In this document: positions 29,872 through 40,114 of the stretch, piece by piece
Layout: each line of letters starts with the position of its first letter
Numbering within the stretch: position 1 is the first letter of the stretch
NCBI RefSeq assembly: GCF_029689945.1
Contig: NZ_CP121451.1
Span: 4,402,001-4,466,000 of the forward strand
Direction: 5' to 3'
DNA length: 64,000 nt
From: Paenibacillus amylolyticus
GTDB taxonomy: Bacteria; Bacillota; Bacilli; Paenibacillales; Paenibacillaceae
Notes under the pieces: generated by a model
Databases searched by the model: none
What the model was told of the DNA's origin: nothing
What the model saw: the letters and a program-made list of their open reading frames with translations, nothing else
Program-made: the position numbers and the translations under genes

Positions 29872-30747
29872 ATGAATTTCCGAACGTTAAAACAACTTGC
29901 CGAACTGGCGGAGACCCGCAACCTTACCCTCGGTCAGCTTATGCTGGAAGAGCAATGTCATGAAACGGGCGAAGACAAGGATACTGTCTTCACCCAAATG
30001 CAAGCGTATTATGAAATTATGAAAAGTGCAGTGCATCAAGGTCTTCACACCGATACAACTTCCAAAAGCGGCCTGACTGGCGGGGATGCCCGCAAACTTA
30101 TGGCTTACCGTACAGAGGGGCAATCCTTGCTTGGCGACCATGCCAGTCTGTCGATGAGTTACGCACTTGCGGTATCCGAGGTCAATGCCTCAATGGGTCG
30201 CATTATCGCTACACCGACGGCGGGTTCCTGCGGCATCATCCCCGGGGTATTTATTAGCAGTCAGGAGCGGTTTGCATGGACGGATGAACAAATGGTCTAT
30301 GGCCTGTTTGCTTCGGGAGCCATTGGTTACGTCATCGCGAACAACTCGTTCATCTCTGGTGCGGAAGGGGGTTGTCAAGCAGAAGTGGGTTCTGCCATTG
30401 GCATGGCAGCCGGCGCGTTGGTGGATATCCGTGGTGGGTCCCCTTCTCAGGCGATTCATGCTGTCGGACTTGCTCTGAAGAACACCCTTGGCCTGATCTG
30501 TGATCCGGTAGCCGGATTGGTTGAAATCCCTTGTATTGTTCGCAATGGATTCGGGGCGATTACAGCTCTGGGAGCAGCGGATATGGCACTTGCCGGAGTA
30601 CGCAGTATCATCCCTTCGGATGAAGTAGTACAGGTTATGCTGGAGGTCGGATCAGCCATGCCCGAATCCCTTCGCGAAACAGCCGGCGGCGGCCTCGCTC
30701 AGACACCAACGGGACGCAAAATCACAAGCGATTTACAGCATAAATAA
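29872..30747 (+). CDS. sdaAA: L-serine dehydratase, alpha subunit
   Basis: Catalytic alpha subunit (291 residues). Cysteines of the expected [4Fe-4S] site are present in TAGSCGIIPGV, EGGCQAEVGSA and LICDPVAGLVEIPC. The length and the N-terminal FRTLKQLAELAETRN match the Bacillus two-subunit enzyme. The start ATG 29872 has AAAGGAG 10 bases upstream. It is the last gene of the MFS-hydrolase-sdaAB-sdaAA operon. Such an oxygen-sensitive enzyme in a dedicated catabolic operon, not with housekeeping genes, suggests use of serine as carbon source. Confidence 0.96.
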   Translation: MNFRTLKQLAELAETRNLTLGQLMLEEQCHETGEDKDTVFTQMQAYYEIMKSAVHQGLHTDTTSKSGLTGGDARKLMAYRTEGQSLLGDHASLSMSYALAVSEVNASMGRIIATPTAGSCGIIPGVFISSQERFAWTDEQMVYGLFASGAIGYVIANNSFISGAEGGCQAEVGSAIGMAAGALVDIRGGSPSQAIHAVGLALKNTLGLICDPVAGLVEIPCIVRNGFGAITALGAADMALAGVRSIIPSDEVVQVMLEVGSAMPESLRETAGGGLAQTPTGRKITSDLQHK

Positions 30748-30751
30748 AAAG

Positions 30752-30798
30752 GGCATGCATTACACGAAAGGAATAAATCCTCAAGGTAAATGCATGCC
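30752..30798. repeat. Inverted repeat after sdaAA
   Basis: GGCATGCATT (30752-30761) and AATGCATGCC (30789-30798) pair perfectly around a 27-base loop. No T run follows, so it is a weak candidate terminator or a protein site. Confidence 0.4.
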
Positions 30799-30876
30799 TA
30801 ATTATGAACGAGACCATTACAACTGCGAAACATACCCAATTATGATGCAGAGCAAGTTTCTCTATGCCTTCCATTA

Positions 30877-31227
30877 TTATTCCGATGGAGTCAATACCTT
30901 GTTTGGCAACCAGCCCTTCTCCCCCTCTGCGGTATAAACAAAACTCCATTCATTTAGTTCGAATTCTTTTGTAACGACGATACCGGGTTTTACGGTTAAT
31001 TCGTGTGCAGAATAGTCTGATAATGCCGTCGCGATATGTTCTTCATTCGGGGTGCTTAATATTTGTTTCGGTACCCATCCGCTTTTTTGGGTACGGACAG
31101 ATTCACAGAAGATCCAGTTTGGAAATTCAGTATCTTCTCTCCCATACAGGATTGAATCTCCTTTAGCTAAAACAATGGGATCAGGATAGTTTGAATTATG
31201 GGGTTCAATAACTTTATACAATTTCAT
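30877..31227 (-). CDS. Small SH3-domain-like protein
   Basis: Cytoplasmic protein of 116 residues with no signal peptide or membrane segment. Two similar halves each look like a bacterial SH3 fold: the first ends in SESVRTQKSGWVPKQIL-like pattern (ESVRTQKSGWVPKQIL) and the second in AEGEKGWLPNKVL. The W-x-P near the end of each half is typical of variant SH3 domains. The start ATG 31227 follows GGAGG at 6 bases. It is convergent with sdaAA and single. Function unknown; possibly a binding protein. Confidence 0.75.
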   Translation of the reverse strand: MKLYKVIEPHNSNYPDPIVLAKGDSILYGREDTEFPNWIFCESVRTQKSGWVPKQILSTPNEEHIATALSDYSAHELTVKPGIVVTKEFELNEWSFVYTAEGEKGWLPNKVLTPSE

Positions 31228-31310
31228 AATATGCCTCCAACGATTATATTAACCTGTTACCGACAAACATAATATCATATTATTATGTAGTTATTCATCC
31301 CTATTAGAAT

Positions 31311-31343
31311 AAGCCAGAGCCTCATCATAAGAGGCTCTGGCTT
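31311..31343. terminator. Hairpin terminator before the GH43 gene end
   Basis: AAGCCAGAGCCTC / GAGGCTCTGGCTT arms around a 7-base loop, about 20 bases past the stop of the minus-strand GH43 gene. The T run is short (TTAT), so termination may be partial. Confidence 0.6.
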
Positions 31344-31365
31344 ATCTCAATAAACTCACAGTCTT

Positions 31366-32952
31366 CTATGTTTCCTTGTACATAAAATAATCAAAATCGG
31401 CATGTTTCCGGGTTCCGGCAAGATCCTGCACACAAAGACCAATATAGGTTCCGGTAAACCGGATATATTCCGGAGATTCATCGGACAGATGTGTGATATC
31501 AACCCACTCGCCTGCAGGATTCCAGGATGAATCCCTATTTAACGAATAGTAGAAACGGGCGCGATCATGATCCACCACAACCTTTAAGCGAAGCGTATTT
31601 ACCGACTCTAGCGAAATATCCTCCAGCAGTTCGTCGTATACCCCGTATTTGGACTGAATAATTCCCAGGCACAGCCCTTTCTCTTCATGATGAGTTACCC
31701 GCAGATAGAGATAGTCTTTGGTATCGTAGTACAAAATCAATCCAGCCATCTGCTGTGGATGGTCTGGCGCGAATTCCAGACATGTCTCGGCTTCACAATT
31801 CATGGCCTGAAGCCTGCGTGCGATCATGCTTTGCCTGTGGGTTGAACTCATTGACTCCATGCCGTGCAAGCGCACGTATCCGGGACGTTCCGTCAAGCTG
31901 AGCCAAGTCGAATCAGGTGGAATACGAAGTGTATTCCAATCCTGCCGAAGCTCGAAGTGATCGAAATGATCCATTTCAACAATCGGCTCAAACGGATGTG
32001 GCGGGATCATCGGTGCAGGCACCTGAACCTCCGGGTAGCGGTCACCGCTTGCCAATCTCAGCCAGCCCTCTTCACTCCAAATACACTGCTGAAGCGCGGT
32101 CTCACGTCCAAGAATGCAAAACTTTTGATGAACCGGGCGTCCGACCAGATGCGCCATGTACCATTCGCCAGTATGCGTTTCGACGAGACTTCCATGGCCT
32201 GCCTTCTGCAGAGCTAAATCTGGCCTGCCGTATGAAGTAAGGATCGGATTGGCAGGATCGACCTCGTAAGGTCCTTGTAAGGTACGGGAACGTGCTATTG
32301 TAACCGCATGCTCATACCCCGTTCCCCCTTCAGCCGTAATGAGATAATAATAATCTTTGTGTTTATACAGATGCGGCGCTTCGGTCAGTCCTAATTCTGT
32401 TCCCTTGAATATGTTAGAGGCAGGCCCGATCAGCTTTTGTTCCTGGACGGAATATTCCTGAAGAACGATTCCTGCAAACCGGTTGAGGCCCTTCCGGTGA
32501 TCCCAGATCATATTGACCAGCCATTTGCGCCCGTCCTCATCATGAAACAGGGAAGGATCAAAACCGCTGCTGTTCAGATACACGGGCTCCGACCAAGGGC
32601 CTTCGATATCCGTTGCGATCACAAGGTAATTGTGGGTATCTTTAAAAGCGCCTACCCGACTTTTGACATCGGTGTAGATCAGGTAAAACACGCCGTTGTC
32701 GTAGCTAAGACAGGGTGCCCATACACCTCCGGAATTAATGTTGCCCGCCATGTTCAACTGCGTTATACGAGTCAGTGGAGAAGCGATGGGCTGCCAATGA
32801 ACCAGATCCCGGGAATGATGAATCCGTACACCAGGGAACCATTCAAAGGTGGACGTAGCAATATAATAATCCTCCCCCGCTCGGCATATGGACGGATCGG
32901 GATGGAAACCGGCAAGGATGGGATTGGTGATCATATTCTTAATCTTATTCAT
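31366..32952 (-). CDS. GH43 beta-xylosidase / arabinofuranosidase (XynB type)
   Basis: Cytoplasmic enzyme of 528 residues, the usual length of two-domain GH43 xylosidases. The five-bladed propeller carries the catalytic base Asp (NPILAGFHPDPSICRAGEDY), the pKa-modulating Asp (SSGFDPSLFHDEDGRKWL) and the acid Glu (GLTEAPHLYKHKDYYYL). The C-terminal beta-sandwich (from about residue 320) is the XynB-type substrate-closing domain. The start is ATG 32952 with GGAGG 8 bases upstream; a 47-codon extension upstream has no ribosome site. It is last in the minus-strand series of pentonate genes, 62 bases after the dehydratase, so xylo- or arabino-oligosaccharides are the likely substrates. Confidence 0.9.
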   Translation of the reverse strand: MNKIKNMITNPILAGFHPDPSICRAGEDYYIATSTFEWFPGVRIHHSRDLVHWQPIASPLTRITQLNMAGNINSGGVWAPCLSYDNGVFYLIYTDVKSRVGAFKDTHNYLVIATDIEGPWSEPVYLNSSGFDPSLFHDEDGRKWLVNMIWDHRKGLNRFAGIVLQEYSVQEQKLIGPASNIFKGTELGLTEAPHLYKHKDYYYLITAEGGTGYEHAVTIARSRTLQGPYEVDPANPILTSYGRPDLALQKAGHGSLVETHTGEWYMAHLVGRPVHQKFCILGRETALQQCIWSEEGWLRLASGDRYPEVQVPAPMIPPHPFEPIVEMDHFDHFELRQDWNTLRIPPDSTWLSLTERPGYVRLHGMESMSSTHRQSMIARRLQAMNCEAETCLEFAPDHPQQMAGLILYYDTKDYLYLRVTHHEEKGLCLGIIQSKYGVYDELLEDISLESVNTLRLKVVVDHDRARFYYSLNRDSSWNPAGEWVDITHLSDESPEYIRFTGTYIGLCVQDLAGTRKHADFDYFMYKET

Positions 32953-33014
32953 GGAAGAAACCTCCGGTATGAAAGTGATGATCTGTACAACAGCAGATAC
33001 ACGAAAGGTAGATA

Positions 33015-34990
33015 TTAGGACCAGCCCAGCGCTTTTTTGCCGGCTTCCAGAGCGGTTATGATCCGCTCTACATCGTACACATTCCCTCTCCATGTCCCAC
33101 CGCTGACTGATTGCAATGCAGCCCAGAGCTTTGTATCATCCGGCAAAGCTTCATCAGGCTTCATATCCGGATGGAATGATCTTTGTGCCAGAATGACAGC
33201 CCCTTCTTCCGGAGTAACCTCGATCTCTCCTTCTCCGATAAAGTTAACGCTGCCCTCCAGCGTGTTACGATCGACCACGATATCAATCAGGTCACCGTTG
33301 CGCAACTTACCAATGGGCCCACCTGCCAGCGCTTCGGGGCCAACATGACCAATACACGCTCCAGTGGAAACACCGGAGAACCGTGCATCCGTAATCAGTG
33401 ACACGTATTTGCCGAAAGGCAAATGCTTAAGCGCAGATGTAAGCTGATACGTCTCCTCCATTCCGGTACCTGATGGACCTCGCCCGAGAAGCACAACAAC
33501 GTCACCAGCCAGAATACCTCCGGTCTTAATCGCATGGATCGCCTCACGTTCAGTGGTAAACACCTTTGCTCTGCCACGATGACGGTATACGCCATGCTCA
33601 TCCAGCACATCAGGATCAATCGAGGTGGATTTGATGACAGAACCTTCCGGAGCAATATTCCCGGTTGGAAATGTTACGGTCGATGAGATTCCAAGCCGCT
33701 GAGCGTGTTCTGCACTCATGATGACACTGTCCGGATCGATGCCGTCCTGCTCTTTCAACTGTTTCCGCATGAGATGACGGCGTTCGGACGATTCCCACCA
33801 ATCCAGCACCTGCCCCAATGATGTACCTGTAACCGTTGGTACAGACTCATCCAACAGACCAAGCTGTCTGAGGTGAAGCGTGACCTCTGGTACCCCTCCG
33901 GCCTGAAAGACTCGAATGGTCGGATAAAGATCGGTCCGTTTGGCAGGGCACTAACCAGCCTTGGAACATTCTTGTTAACCTGTATCCAGTCCTGTACCGT
34001 GGGCACGATTAAACCAGCTGCATGGGCAATCGCGGGTATGTGAAGAAGCAGATTGGTCGATCCGCCAAACGCCGCATGCACGGTCATCGCATTGCGAATG
34101 GATGCATCTGTGATAATGTCTGCCATCCGCATTCCCTGAGACTCCATATGGATGAGTGCACGAGACGATTGGCGAGCCATTTCAATCCAGACGGGCTGCC
34201 CGGAAGGCGCAAGTGCGGCATGCGGGACTGTCATGCCCAATGCCTCTGCTACGACCTGGGCCGTAGCCGCGGTACCCAGAAACTGACAGCCTCCTCCCGG
34301 TGTAGCACAAGCCCGGCATCCTAAATCCGACGCCATTTCAAGAGAAATTTCCCCGTTGACGTACCGTGCGCCGATTGTCTGAATTTTACCGGCATCCTCT
34401 CCTTCGGTAGGCGGAAGTGTGACGCCACCGGGAACGATTACGCCGGGCAATTGCGGCATGCCGGCAAGCGCGAGCATCATGGCTGGAAGACCTTTGTCAC
34501 AAGTGGCGACGCCAAGCACGCCTTTGCGCGTTGGCAGCGAGCGAATCAGTCTGCGGAATACCATAGCGGCATCGTTCCGGTACGGAAGCGAGTCGAACAT
34601 GCCGGTCGTTCCCTGTGATCTGCCGTCACATGGATCGCTGACATATCCGGCAAACGGGATTCCGCCCCGGCCTGACAGTTCTTCAGCAGCAGCCTTCATT
34701 AACAGGCCGACCTCCCAGTGTCCCGTATGGTAACCGAGTGCTGTCGGGCTACCGTCCTCATTGCGTATGCCGCCTTGTGTACTTAAAATCAGATACTGTT
34801 TTCCGTTCAATTCCCCAGGCTTCCAGCCCATTCCAACATTCTGGGACATGCCGAACAAGTCGCCGCTTGGCGCATTCCGCAGCAAATCATCCGTTAAAGG
34901 CAGACGTCCGGTAGCCCCTGGAGCATGTGCTATGATATCGAAGTCGCTGGAAGGCTTCTCCCCCATAATCGACGTAATCTGTTCGTACAT
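33015..34990 (-). CDS. IlvD/Edd-family pentonate dehydratase, YjhG/YagF type (frameshift)
   Basis: Iron-sulfur dehydratase of about 658 residues, matching E. coli D-xylonate dehydratases YjhG/YagF (655). It should convert a pentonate (xylonate or arabinonate) to 2-keto-3-deoxypentonate. Cysteine sites appear in [27 protein letters not shown] and [17 protein letters not shown]. The second half has [19 protein letters not shown] and [20 protein letters not shown]. The frame breaks at the AAA at 33926-33928 (plus strand): one more T on the coding strand gives [20 protein letters not shown]. The start ATG 34990 has GGGAGG 6 bases upstream. It sits between the aldehyde dehydrogenase (16 bases upstream) and the GH43 gene. 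Confidence 0.9.
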
Positions 34991-35006
34991 GATAGCCTCC
35001 CACAGT

Positions 35007-36472
35007 TTATGACTTCACGAAGACCGTTTTGATGGCCGTGAAAAACTCGATAGCCGCTTGCCCCTGTTCTCTGGAGTGTGAACTCGACATCTTCATTCCG
35101 CCGAATGGAGCCTGAAGCTCTACACCGGCCGTTTCTGCATTAATTCGGACGAGTCCTGCATCCATGTCCCGGATGAAAGACAACATGGCTCCGACGTTCT
35201 GTGTATAGATGGAAGCACTTAAGCCGTAGTCGCTGTCATTAGCCGCTTCGATTGCTTCCTCAAGCGAATCTACCGCAATCAAGGCCAGAACCGGGCCAAA
35301 GATTTCTTCACGGGCAATGGACATATGGGCTTCGACCCCTTCAAATACGGTCGGTTGCACATAGAATCCCTCTTCCAGTCCAGGACCGTCCCCTCTTTAC
35401 CACCAGCGAGCAGAACGGCACCTTCATCCTGCCCTTTTTGGATATAACTCAGCACGGTATTGAGCTGTCCTTCGCTTGCACACGGACCCATCCAGCTTCC
35501 GGCAGACATGCCGTCACCCAGCCGGATTTCCTGAATTTGCGAGAGCAGCTTTTCTTTAAAGGCATCGTATACTTTCCGTTCAATAATGACTTTGCTGGTG
35601 GCGGTACATTTTTGCCCGGTCGATTTCAATCCACCACTGATGGTGGCTTCCACAGCCAAATCCAGATCAGCGTCAGCCGCGATAATAATCGGGTTTTTCC
35701 CACCCATTTCCAGTTGATACTTGGCCCCACGTGCGAGTGCTGCGCCGCCGACCCGTTTCCCCACTTCATTGGAGCCTGTAAAGGTAATCCCGCCAACATC
35801 CGGATGCTCAGCAAGTGCAGATCCGATCACTGAGCCTTTGCCGCATACCAGATTAAGAACGCCTGCCGGGATGCCTGCCTCTTCAAAACACTCCATGACT
35901 TTAGCGGCAGTGACTGCAGTTTCCTGAGCCGGCTTCAACACCACCGTATTGCCGTAAATCAAGGCAGGAGCCGTTTTCCATATCGGAATGGCTACAGGGA
36001 AATTCCAAGGAGCAATAACCCCAACAATTCCAAGGGGTACGCGGGTCGTAAACATCAGCGCTTCGCTGTCCGTTGAAGGAATGACATCACCGGTTTTTCG
36101 CATGCCTTCTCCGGCGTAATACCTTAAGATCGCGACACCACGCATCGTCTCTCCTTTGGCTTCGGGGAGTGTTTTGCCCATTTCCCTGGTCATCGCCTCT
36201 GCAACCTCATCAGCCCGGCGTTCCAGCACATTTGCAGCCTGAAATAGATAGTTGCCGCGTTCTGCGCCCGATAACCTCCGCCATTTTTTGGCTGCTTCCT
36301 TCGCCGCTGCGACAGCTCGGTTCAAATCCTCGACACCGGAAGTGGGTACGTAGCCAACGACCTCCTTCCGATTTGCCGGATTGATACTCGGTTCGGTCTC
36401 ACCGGATGTGGCCTTCACCCATTCTCCGTTAATGTAATTGCTATATGTCTGCTCTACCTGAAATGTCGTCAT
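35007..36472 (-). CDS. Aldehyde dehydrogenase, probable alpha-ketoglutaric semialdehyde dehydrogenase (frameshift)
   Basis: NAD(P)-dependent aldehyde dehydrogenase, about 488 residues when repaired. Visible motifs: [20 protein letters not shown] (cofactor entry), [12 protein letters not shown], catalytic Glu in QLEMGGKNP, catalytic Cys in [13 protein letters not shown], and [11 protein letters not shown]. The start is the ATG at 36472 with AGGAGG 9 bases upstream; two earlier ATGs lie in or before that site. The frame breaks in the CCCC at 35390-35393 (plus strand); one more G gives [20 protein letters not shown]. The gene is 21 bases after the FAH-family gene and 16 before the dehydratase, so the likely substrate is alpha-ketoglutarate semialdehyde made from pentonates (inference from context). 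Confidence 0.9.
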
Positions 36473-36493
36473 CGCATTCATCCTCCTCATACA

Positions 36494-37368
36494 TTAGTTT
36501 GAAATGACTGGATTAATAAGTGTTCCGATGTCGCTAATGGATATTTCAATGCGGTCCCCGGGTGCAAGTGTAAAATCATTCGGTGGCACGATGCTCGTAC
36601 CTGTCAATAACACCGTACCGTCAAACAGATCGTTATCTCTGGCCAGAAAGGAAACCAGCTCATCGAGTTTTCGGTTTAACTCACTGGTGCTTGCCTCGCT
36701 TTTGACAACGATCTCACCTTCGCGATATATCTCGCAGACGATGCTGAACGCATATGGATTCTGCACCGTTTCCGCCAGACGAATGGCTGGACCTATGGAG
36801 CAGGAATTGCGCCACATTTTTGCTTGCGGCAGATACAGGGGGTTTTCCCCTTCAATATCGCGGCAGCTCATGTCATTGCCGACGATGTATCCTACAATGC
36901 TGCCATCTGCAGCAAGCACCAACCCCAGCTCTGGCTCCGGGATCTGCCAATTGGAATCGCTGCGGAGCGTGACTGGATCATTCGGACCTACCGTCCGTGC
37001 TGCCGTGGATTTGAAAAAGATCTCCGGTCTTTCGGCATCGTAAACTTTATCGTAAAAGGTCTTCGCATCCAGCTTGCCTTCCGTCGCTTCATAATTGCGC
37101 GCTTCCCGGCTGCGCTGATAAGTCACACCTGCCGCCCATACTTCCGGTGCTTCCAGTGGCGTGATTAGATGCAGGGAAGTCCAATCGTCAGTCAACTTGT
37201 TTGATGGTTTAAAAGCGCTTTCAACAAGTTGGGCGGAGTAATCCCTTGCTGTCTTGCTTGATTAATCAAAGTCATAAAATCGGCTTGTGGCAAACGATAC
37301 GCTTGTTCATCATCCGTAACGGCTGCCAGCCACTTCTGTTGTCCATCCAGAAATCGAATAATTCTCAT
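36494..37368 (-). CDS. FAH-family protein, probable 2-keto-3-deoxypentonate dehydratase (frameshift)
   Basis: Fumarylacetoacetate-hydrolase-fold protein, about 291 residues when repaired. The metal site is visible as PEIFFKSTAARTVG, EPELGLVLAADG and GYIVGNDMSCRDIEGENPLY. The motif AAGVTYQRSREAR is typical of family members that dehydrate 2-keto-3-deoxypentonates. The N-terminal 58 residues (MRIIRFLDGQQKWLAAVTDD...) lie in another frame; one more A at about 37196-37200 gives HQTKLTDDWTSLHL. The start ATG 37368 has only a weak GGGG site. First gene of the minus-strand pentonate operon. With the dehydratase and aldehyde dehydrogenase it would complete conversion of a pentonate to alpha-ketoglutarate. 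Confidence 0.83.
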
Positions 37369-37409
37369 TCAAGCTTGCCCCATTCTTCCCCATCGGGTTG
37401 ATAGTACTA

Positions 37410-37427
37410 CCATAGCATCCGCTATGG
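37410..37427. promoter_or_regulatory. Inverted repeat upstream of the pentonate operon
   Basis: CCATAGC-ATCC-GCTATGG, perfect 7-base arms, 42 bases before the FAH-family start and 113 before the divergent AraC gene. Candidate operator or mRNA hairpin. Confidence 0.45.
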
Positions 37428-37539
37428 TTCCGTGACGATGTTCTAATCACTCCGACGATTTACCCTTTTCACGCATTATTTTTCTGTTAAGATGAAGTTA
37501 GTTGCGTTGGAATACAGAATAGTACAAAGGGGTTGGTTT

Positions 37540-38461
37540 GTGGTGACCAAGCTTTCGGATGCTGTGTATTTAGGTCGTCTGCCCGATGTTCGCATGTCTT
37601 TTCAATTATTGGGGCTGCATGCCAGAAAAGTAGACTCGAACTGGACTTATCCGTCCCATGAACACTCAATGTATGAAGTGCACTGGATGATGGACGGCCA
37701 GATGAATATGGTCATTAATGGAGAGTCTTATCATCAGTCGGTGGGGACCTCCTGTTCATCCGGCCTGGTATGACTCATTCTTGCACCGGTGCCGGACCGG
37801 AGGGGTTCACTTATTTCTCTGTGCATTTCAGCATACACGACACGTCCTTTTGCAGAGAACTCAACCGTTGCAAAGACATCTATTATCCGGCCCACTCGAA
37901 TTTGGCTCAGGGGCTGTCCTCTTCCCTGTCGACCTTGTACAATCTGGCCACAGAGCATTTGTCGAGTTCGCTATCCTCTTCCAAGCAGATGAAGGTACAT
38001 ACCGCTGTGTTTGAACTGCTCGGTTCTCTGGTTGGTCAGTTATCTCAGCAAGCATCGGTTACGTTGTCGAGAAAGAAACCATTGCCCATCAGATTGCTGA
38101 GCACATCGAGGATTCGGTAAGATACATTCATCTTCACGGGGAAATTCAGGAGAGCGAACGAACCTGGATTCAGGACATCGCCAAATCGCTAAGCGTTAGC
38201 CCGTCACAGGTTAATCGTATATTTCGGGAGGTATACGGTATCGCTCCGCGCAAGTTTCTATCGGAAACCCTTCTGAACGAAGCACAACGTTTGTTAAAAC
38301 AAACGGACCTGAACATAGACCATATTGCGATGATGCTGGGGTATAAGACCAATGCGCATTTCAGCCGCCAGTTCAAGCGGTGGACAGGCATCGCGCCAAG
38401 TGAATTCCGCAGTCATTCGAAGCAGAATGGTGAATCCACGCATTCAGAGGACTATACTTAA
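37540..38461 (+). CDS. AraC-family transcriptional regulator (two frameshifts)
   Basis: About 307 residues when repaired. The N-terminal cupin part has NWTYPSHEHSMYEVHWMMDG, then GDLLFIRPGMTHSCTGAGPE once one G is added in the GGGG at 37743-37746. A second missing base near 38040-38060 leads into VEKETIAHQIAEHIEDSVRY and the double helix-turn-helix (IAKSLSVSPSQVNRIFREVY, IAMMLGYKTNAHFSRQFKRW, ending TGIAPSEFR). The start is GTG 37540 with AAAGGGG 7 bases upstream. It is divergent from the pentonate operon and its likely activator. Neither break touches the fold pattern, so assembly error is more likely than decay. Confidence 0.83.
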
Positions 38462-38490
38462 CTTTCTCTGAGGCGCAGGAGTTAATCACA

Positions 38491-38530
38491 AAGAGCAGCT
38501 GCTGGATGTCCAGAAGCTGCTCTTCTTTCT
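38491..38530. terminator. Terminator between AraC and GH43 genes
   Basis: AAGAGCAGCT-G-CTGG / CCAG-A-AGCTGCTCTT hairpin followed by CTTTCT; converging genes on both sides. Confidence 0.75.
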
Positions 38531-38559
38531 CGGGCCGACGATGTTCGGGTATTACATAT

Positions 38560-39979
38560 TTACGTTAAAATAAATGCAGCGAGGCTCGCACTTCCCGAAC
38601 CCCGATATGTGAAATACAACGCCTGTATACCATCAGGAATAATAATCTCGGCTGTATAGGTTTTCCAATGATTAGTGAAATGTACCGGGATTGTACCCAG
38701 TACAGGACCGTCCCATGCTGTTTTGACCTCGAATACACCGTTACAATATCCGCGCACCTTGATCGAGACCTGGCGAATCCCTTTGCACTTAAAATACTTA
38801 AAGCCTGCGGTTGCAGATTCAACCATGTTGGCAATATAACCGGTCTCTTCATCACCATCTCTACCTTCCTGGGTGATCTTCGGAAAGCGGCTATCCAGCC
38901 AGGCTCCTGCCCGAAACCTCCAGTATACATCTGATCATCCTGGGTAAAAAGATTGCATGCCAGATACGCAGGGTACTCGCCTTTTCCCTCCAACGGTCTA
39001 CCGTTTGGGCCGCAGGAGGTCATTTCCACTTGAAGAATGCTTCCGTCCTCCTGAAAAGATATCTTTTCGATACAGCCTTGCCGGTTGAATGCATCCCCAT
39101 TGGTATGACGGTGATAAAAGATATACCAGTCTCCATTCATCTCGACGATGCTGCCATGGTTGTTGCCCCGTAATACATGGGCTTGTCGGCAGGTTTGTAC
39201 GAGTCGATATGGAGATCACAGTTGCTTACGATGACGCCCTGATATTGAAAACCTTTGTTTGGAAACTGGCTGGTGGCGTAACATAATTCATGCATGACGA
39301 TGGAGGAATATACGAGGTAGTAGGTGTCGCCTCTCTTTCGGATGGAAGGCGCCTCAAAAAATTCATGTCCCTCATAACCGCTGCCTTCGCTGTAAGGTTG
39401 ACTTGGTACTACAAATACAGGTTCTTCCACAATCGTCAGCATGTCTGAACTGAGCATCGTAGCCATCGCGCCATGCCTTGATGGGTCTCCAGGTGCACAG
39501 AAGCCGGTATACAGATATGTGTGCTGTCCTTCCGTCATCACGCCGGGATCGAACTGCGGCTCATCCCCATCTCTCTCGCCCAGACGAGTGCCGTCTGCAT
39601 ATTGTACATACCCATGGAATTCATATTTGCCAGCAGGTGTGTCGCAGACAGCCACCGAAACTACGGGTACTTTGTCCAGCACATAATACAGATAATACCG
39701 TCCATCGGGACCTAGCGTAACATCTGGTGCATAGAGACACATTACGCCATCCGGATTCAGCGGATCATCTGTTTTCCGGTAGATCACACCCTCATTTCTC
39801 CAATTCCCAAGATCATTTACGGGTGCAGACCAGCATACGTAGTCATTCAAACAAAAAACATGTCCGTTAAATCGGTCATGCGAACCATATACATATACTC
39901 TCTCATTAAATACGTAAGGCTCTCCGTCAGGAACATACTCCCAGGAGGGCAGATATGGATTTAAACCTTGTTTATTCAT
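38560..39979 (-). CDS. GH43 glycoside hydrolase with C-terminal CBM-like domain (two frameshifts)
   Basis: Cytoplasmic (no signal peptide) GH43 enzyme of about 473 residues. The propeller starts with YVPDGEPYVFNERVYVYGSH (catalytic base Asp), has LYAPDVTLGPDGRYYLYYVL and the acid Glu in HEFFEAPSIRKRGDTYYLVY. Breaks: CCCC at 39166-39169 (one more G gives MYYGGNNHGSIVEMNGDWYI) and AAA at 38914-38916 (one more T gives GGFRAGAWLDSRFPKITQEG). The last 90 residues (KVRGYCNGVFEVKTAWDGPV, IIIPDGIQALYFTYRG) look like a CBM6-type beta-sandwich. Likely substrate: arabinose- or xylose-containing oligosaccharides. Divergent from another AraC gene; convergent with the pentonate-locus regulator. Confidence 0.87.
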
Positions 39980-40114
39980 TCTACATACACTCCTTATATA
40001 AATTGATAGACCATCTATTACACGGACGATAACTTTCGTATAATAGAAAATACATACAATGTCCGAAAAGTGTTTCTATTTATTCCATAACCTGCATGGT
40101 AAAGGTGAAGAACA

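Noticed and set aside
30755..30937. 60-codon plus-strand frame across the sdaAA downstream hairpin
   Set aside because: Begins within an inverted repeat and overlaps the SH3-like gene; no family likeness.
35252..35833. 193-codon open frame opposite the aldehyde dehydrogenase
   Set aside because: Antisense shadow without ribosome site; the dehydrogenase motifs on the minus strand explain the region.
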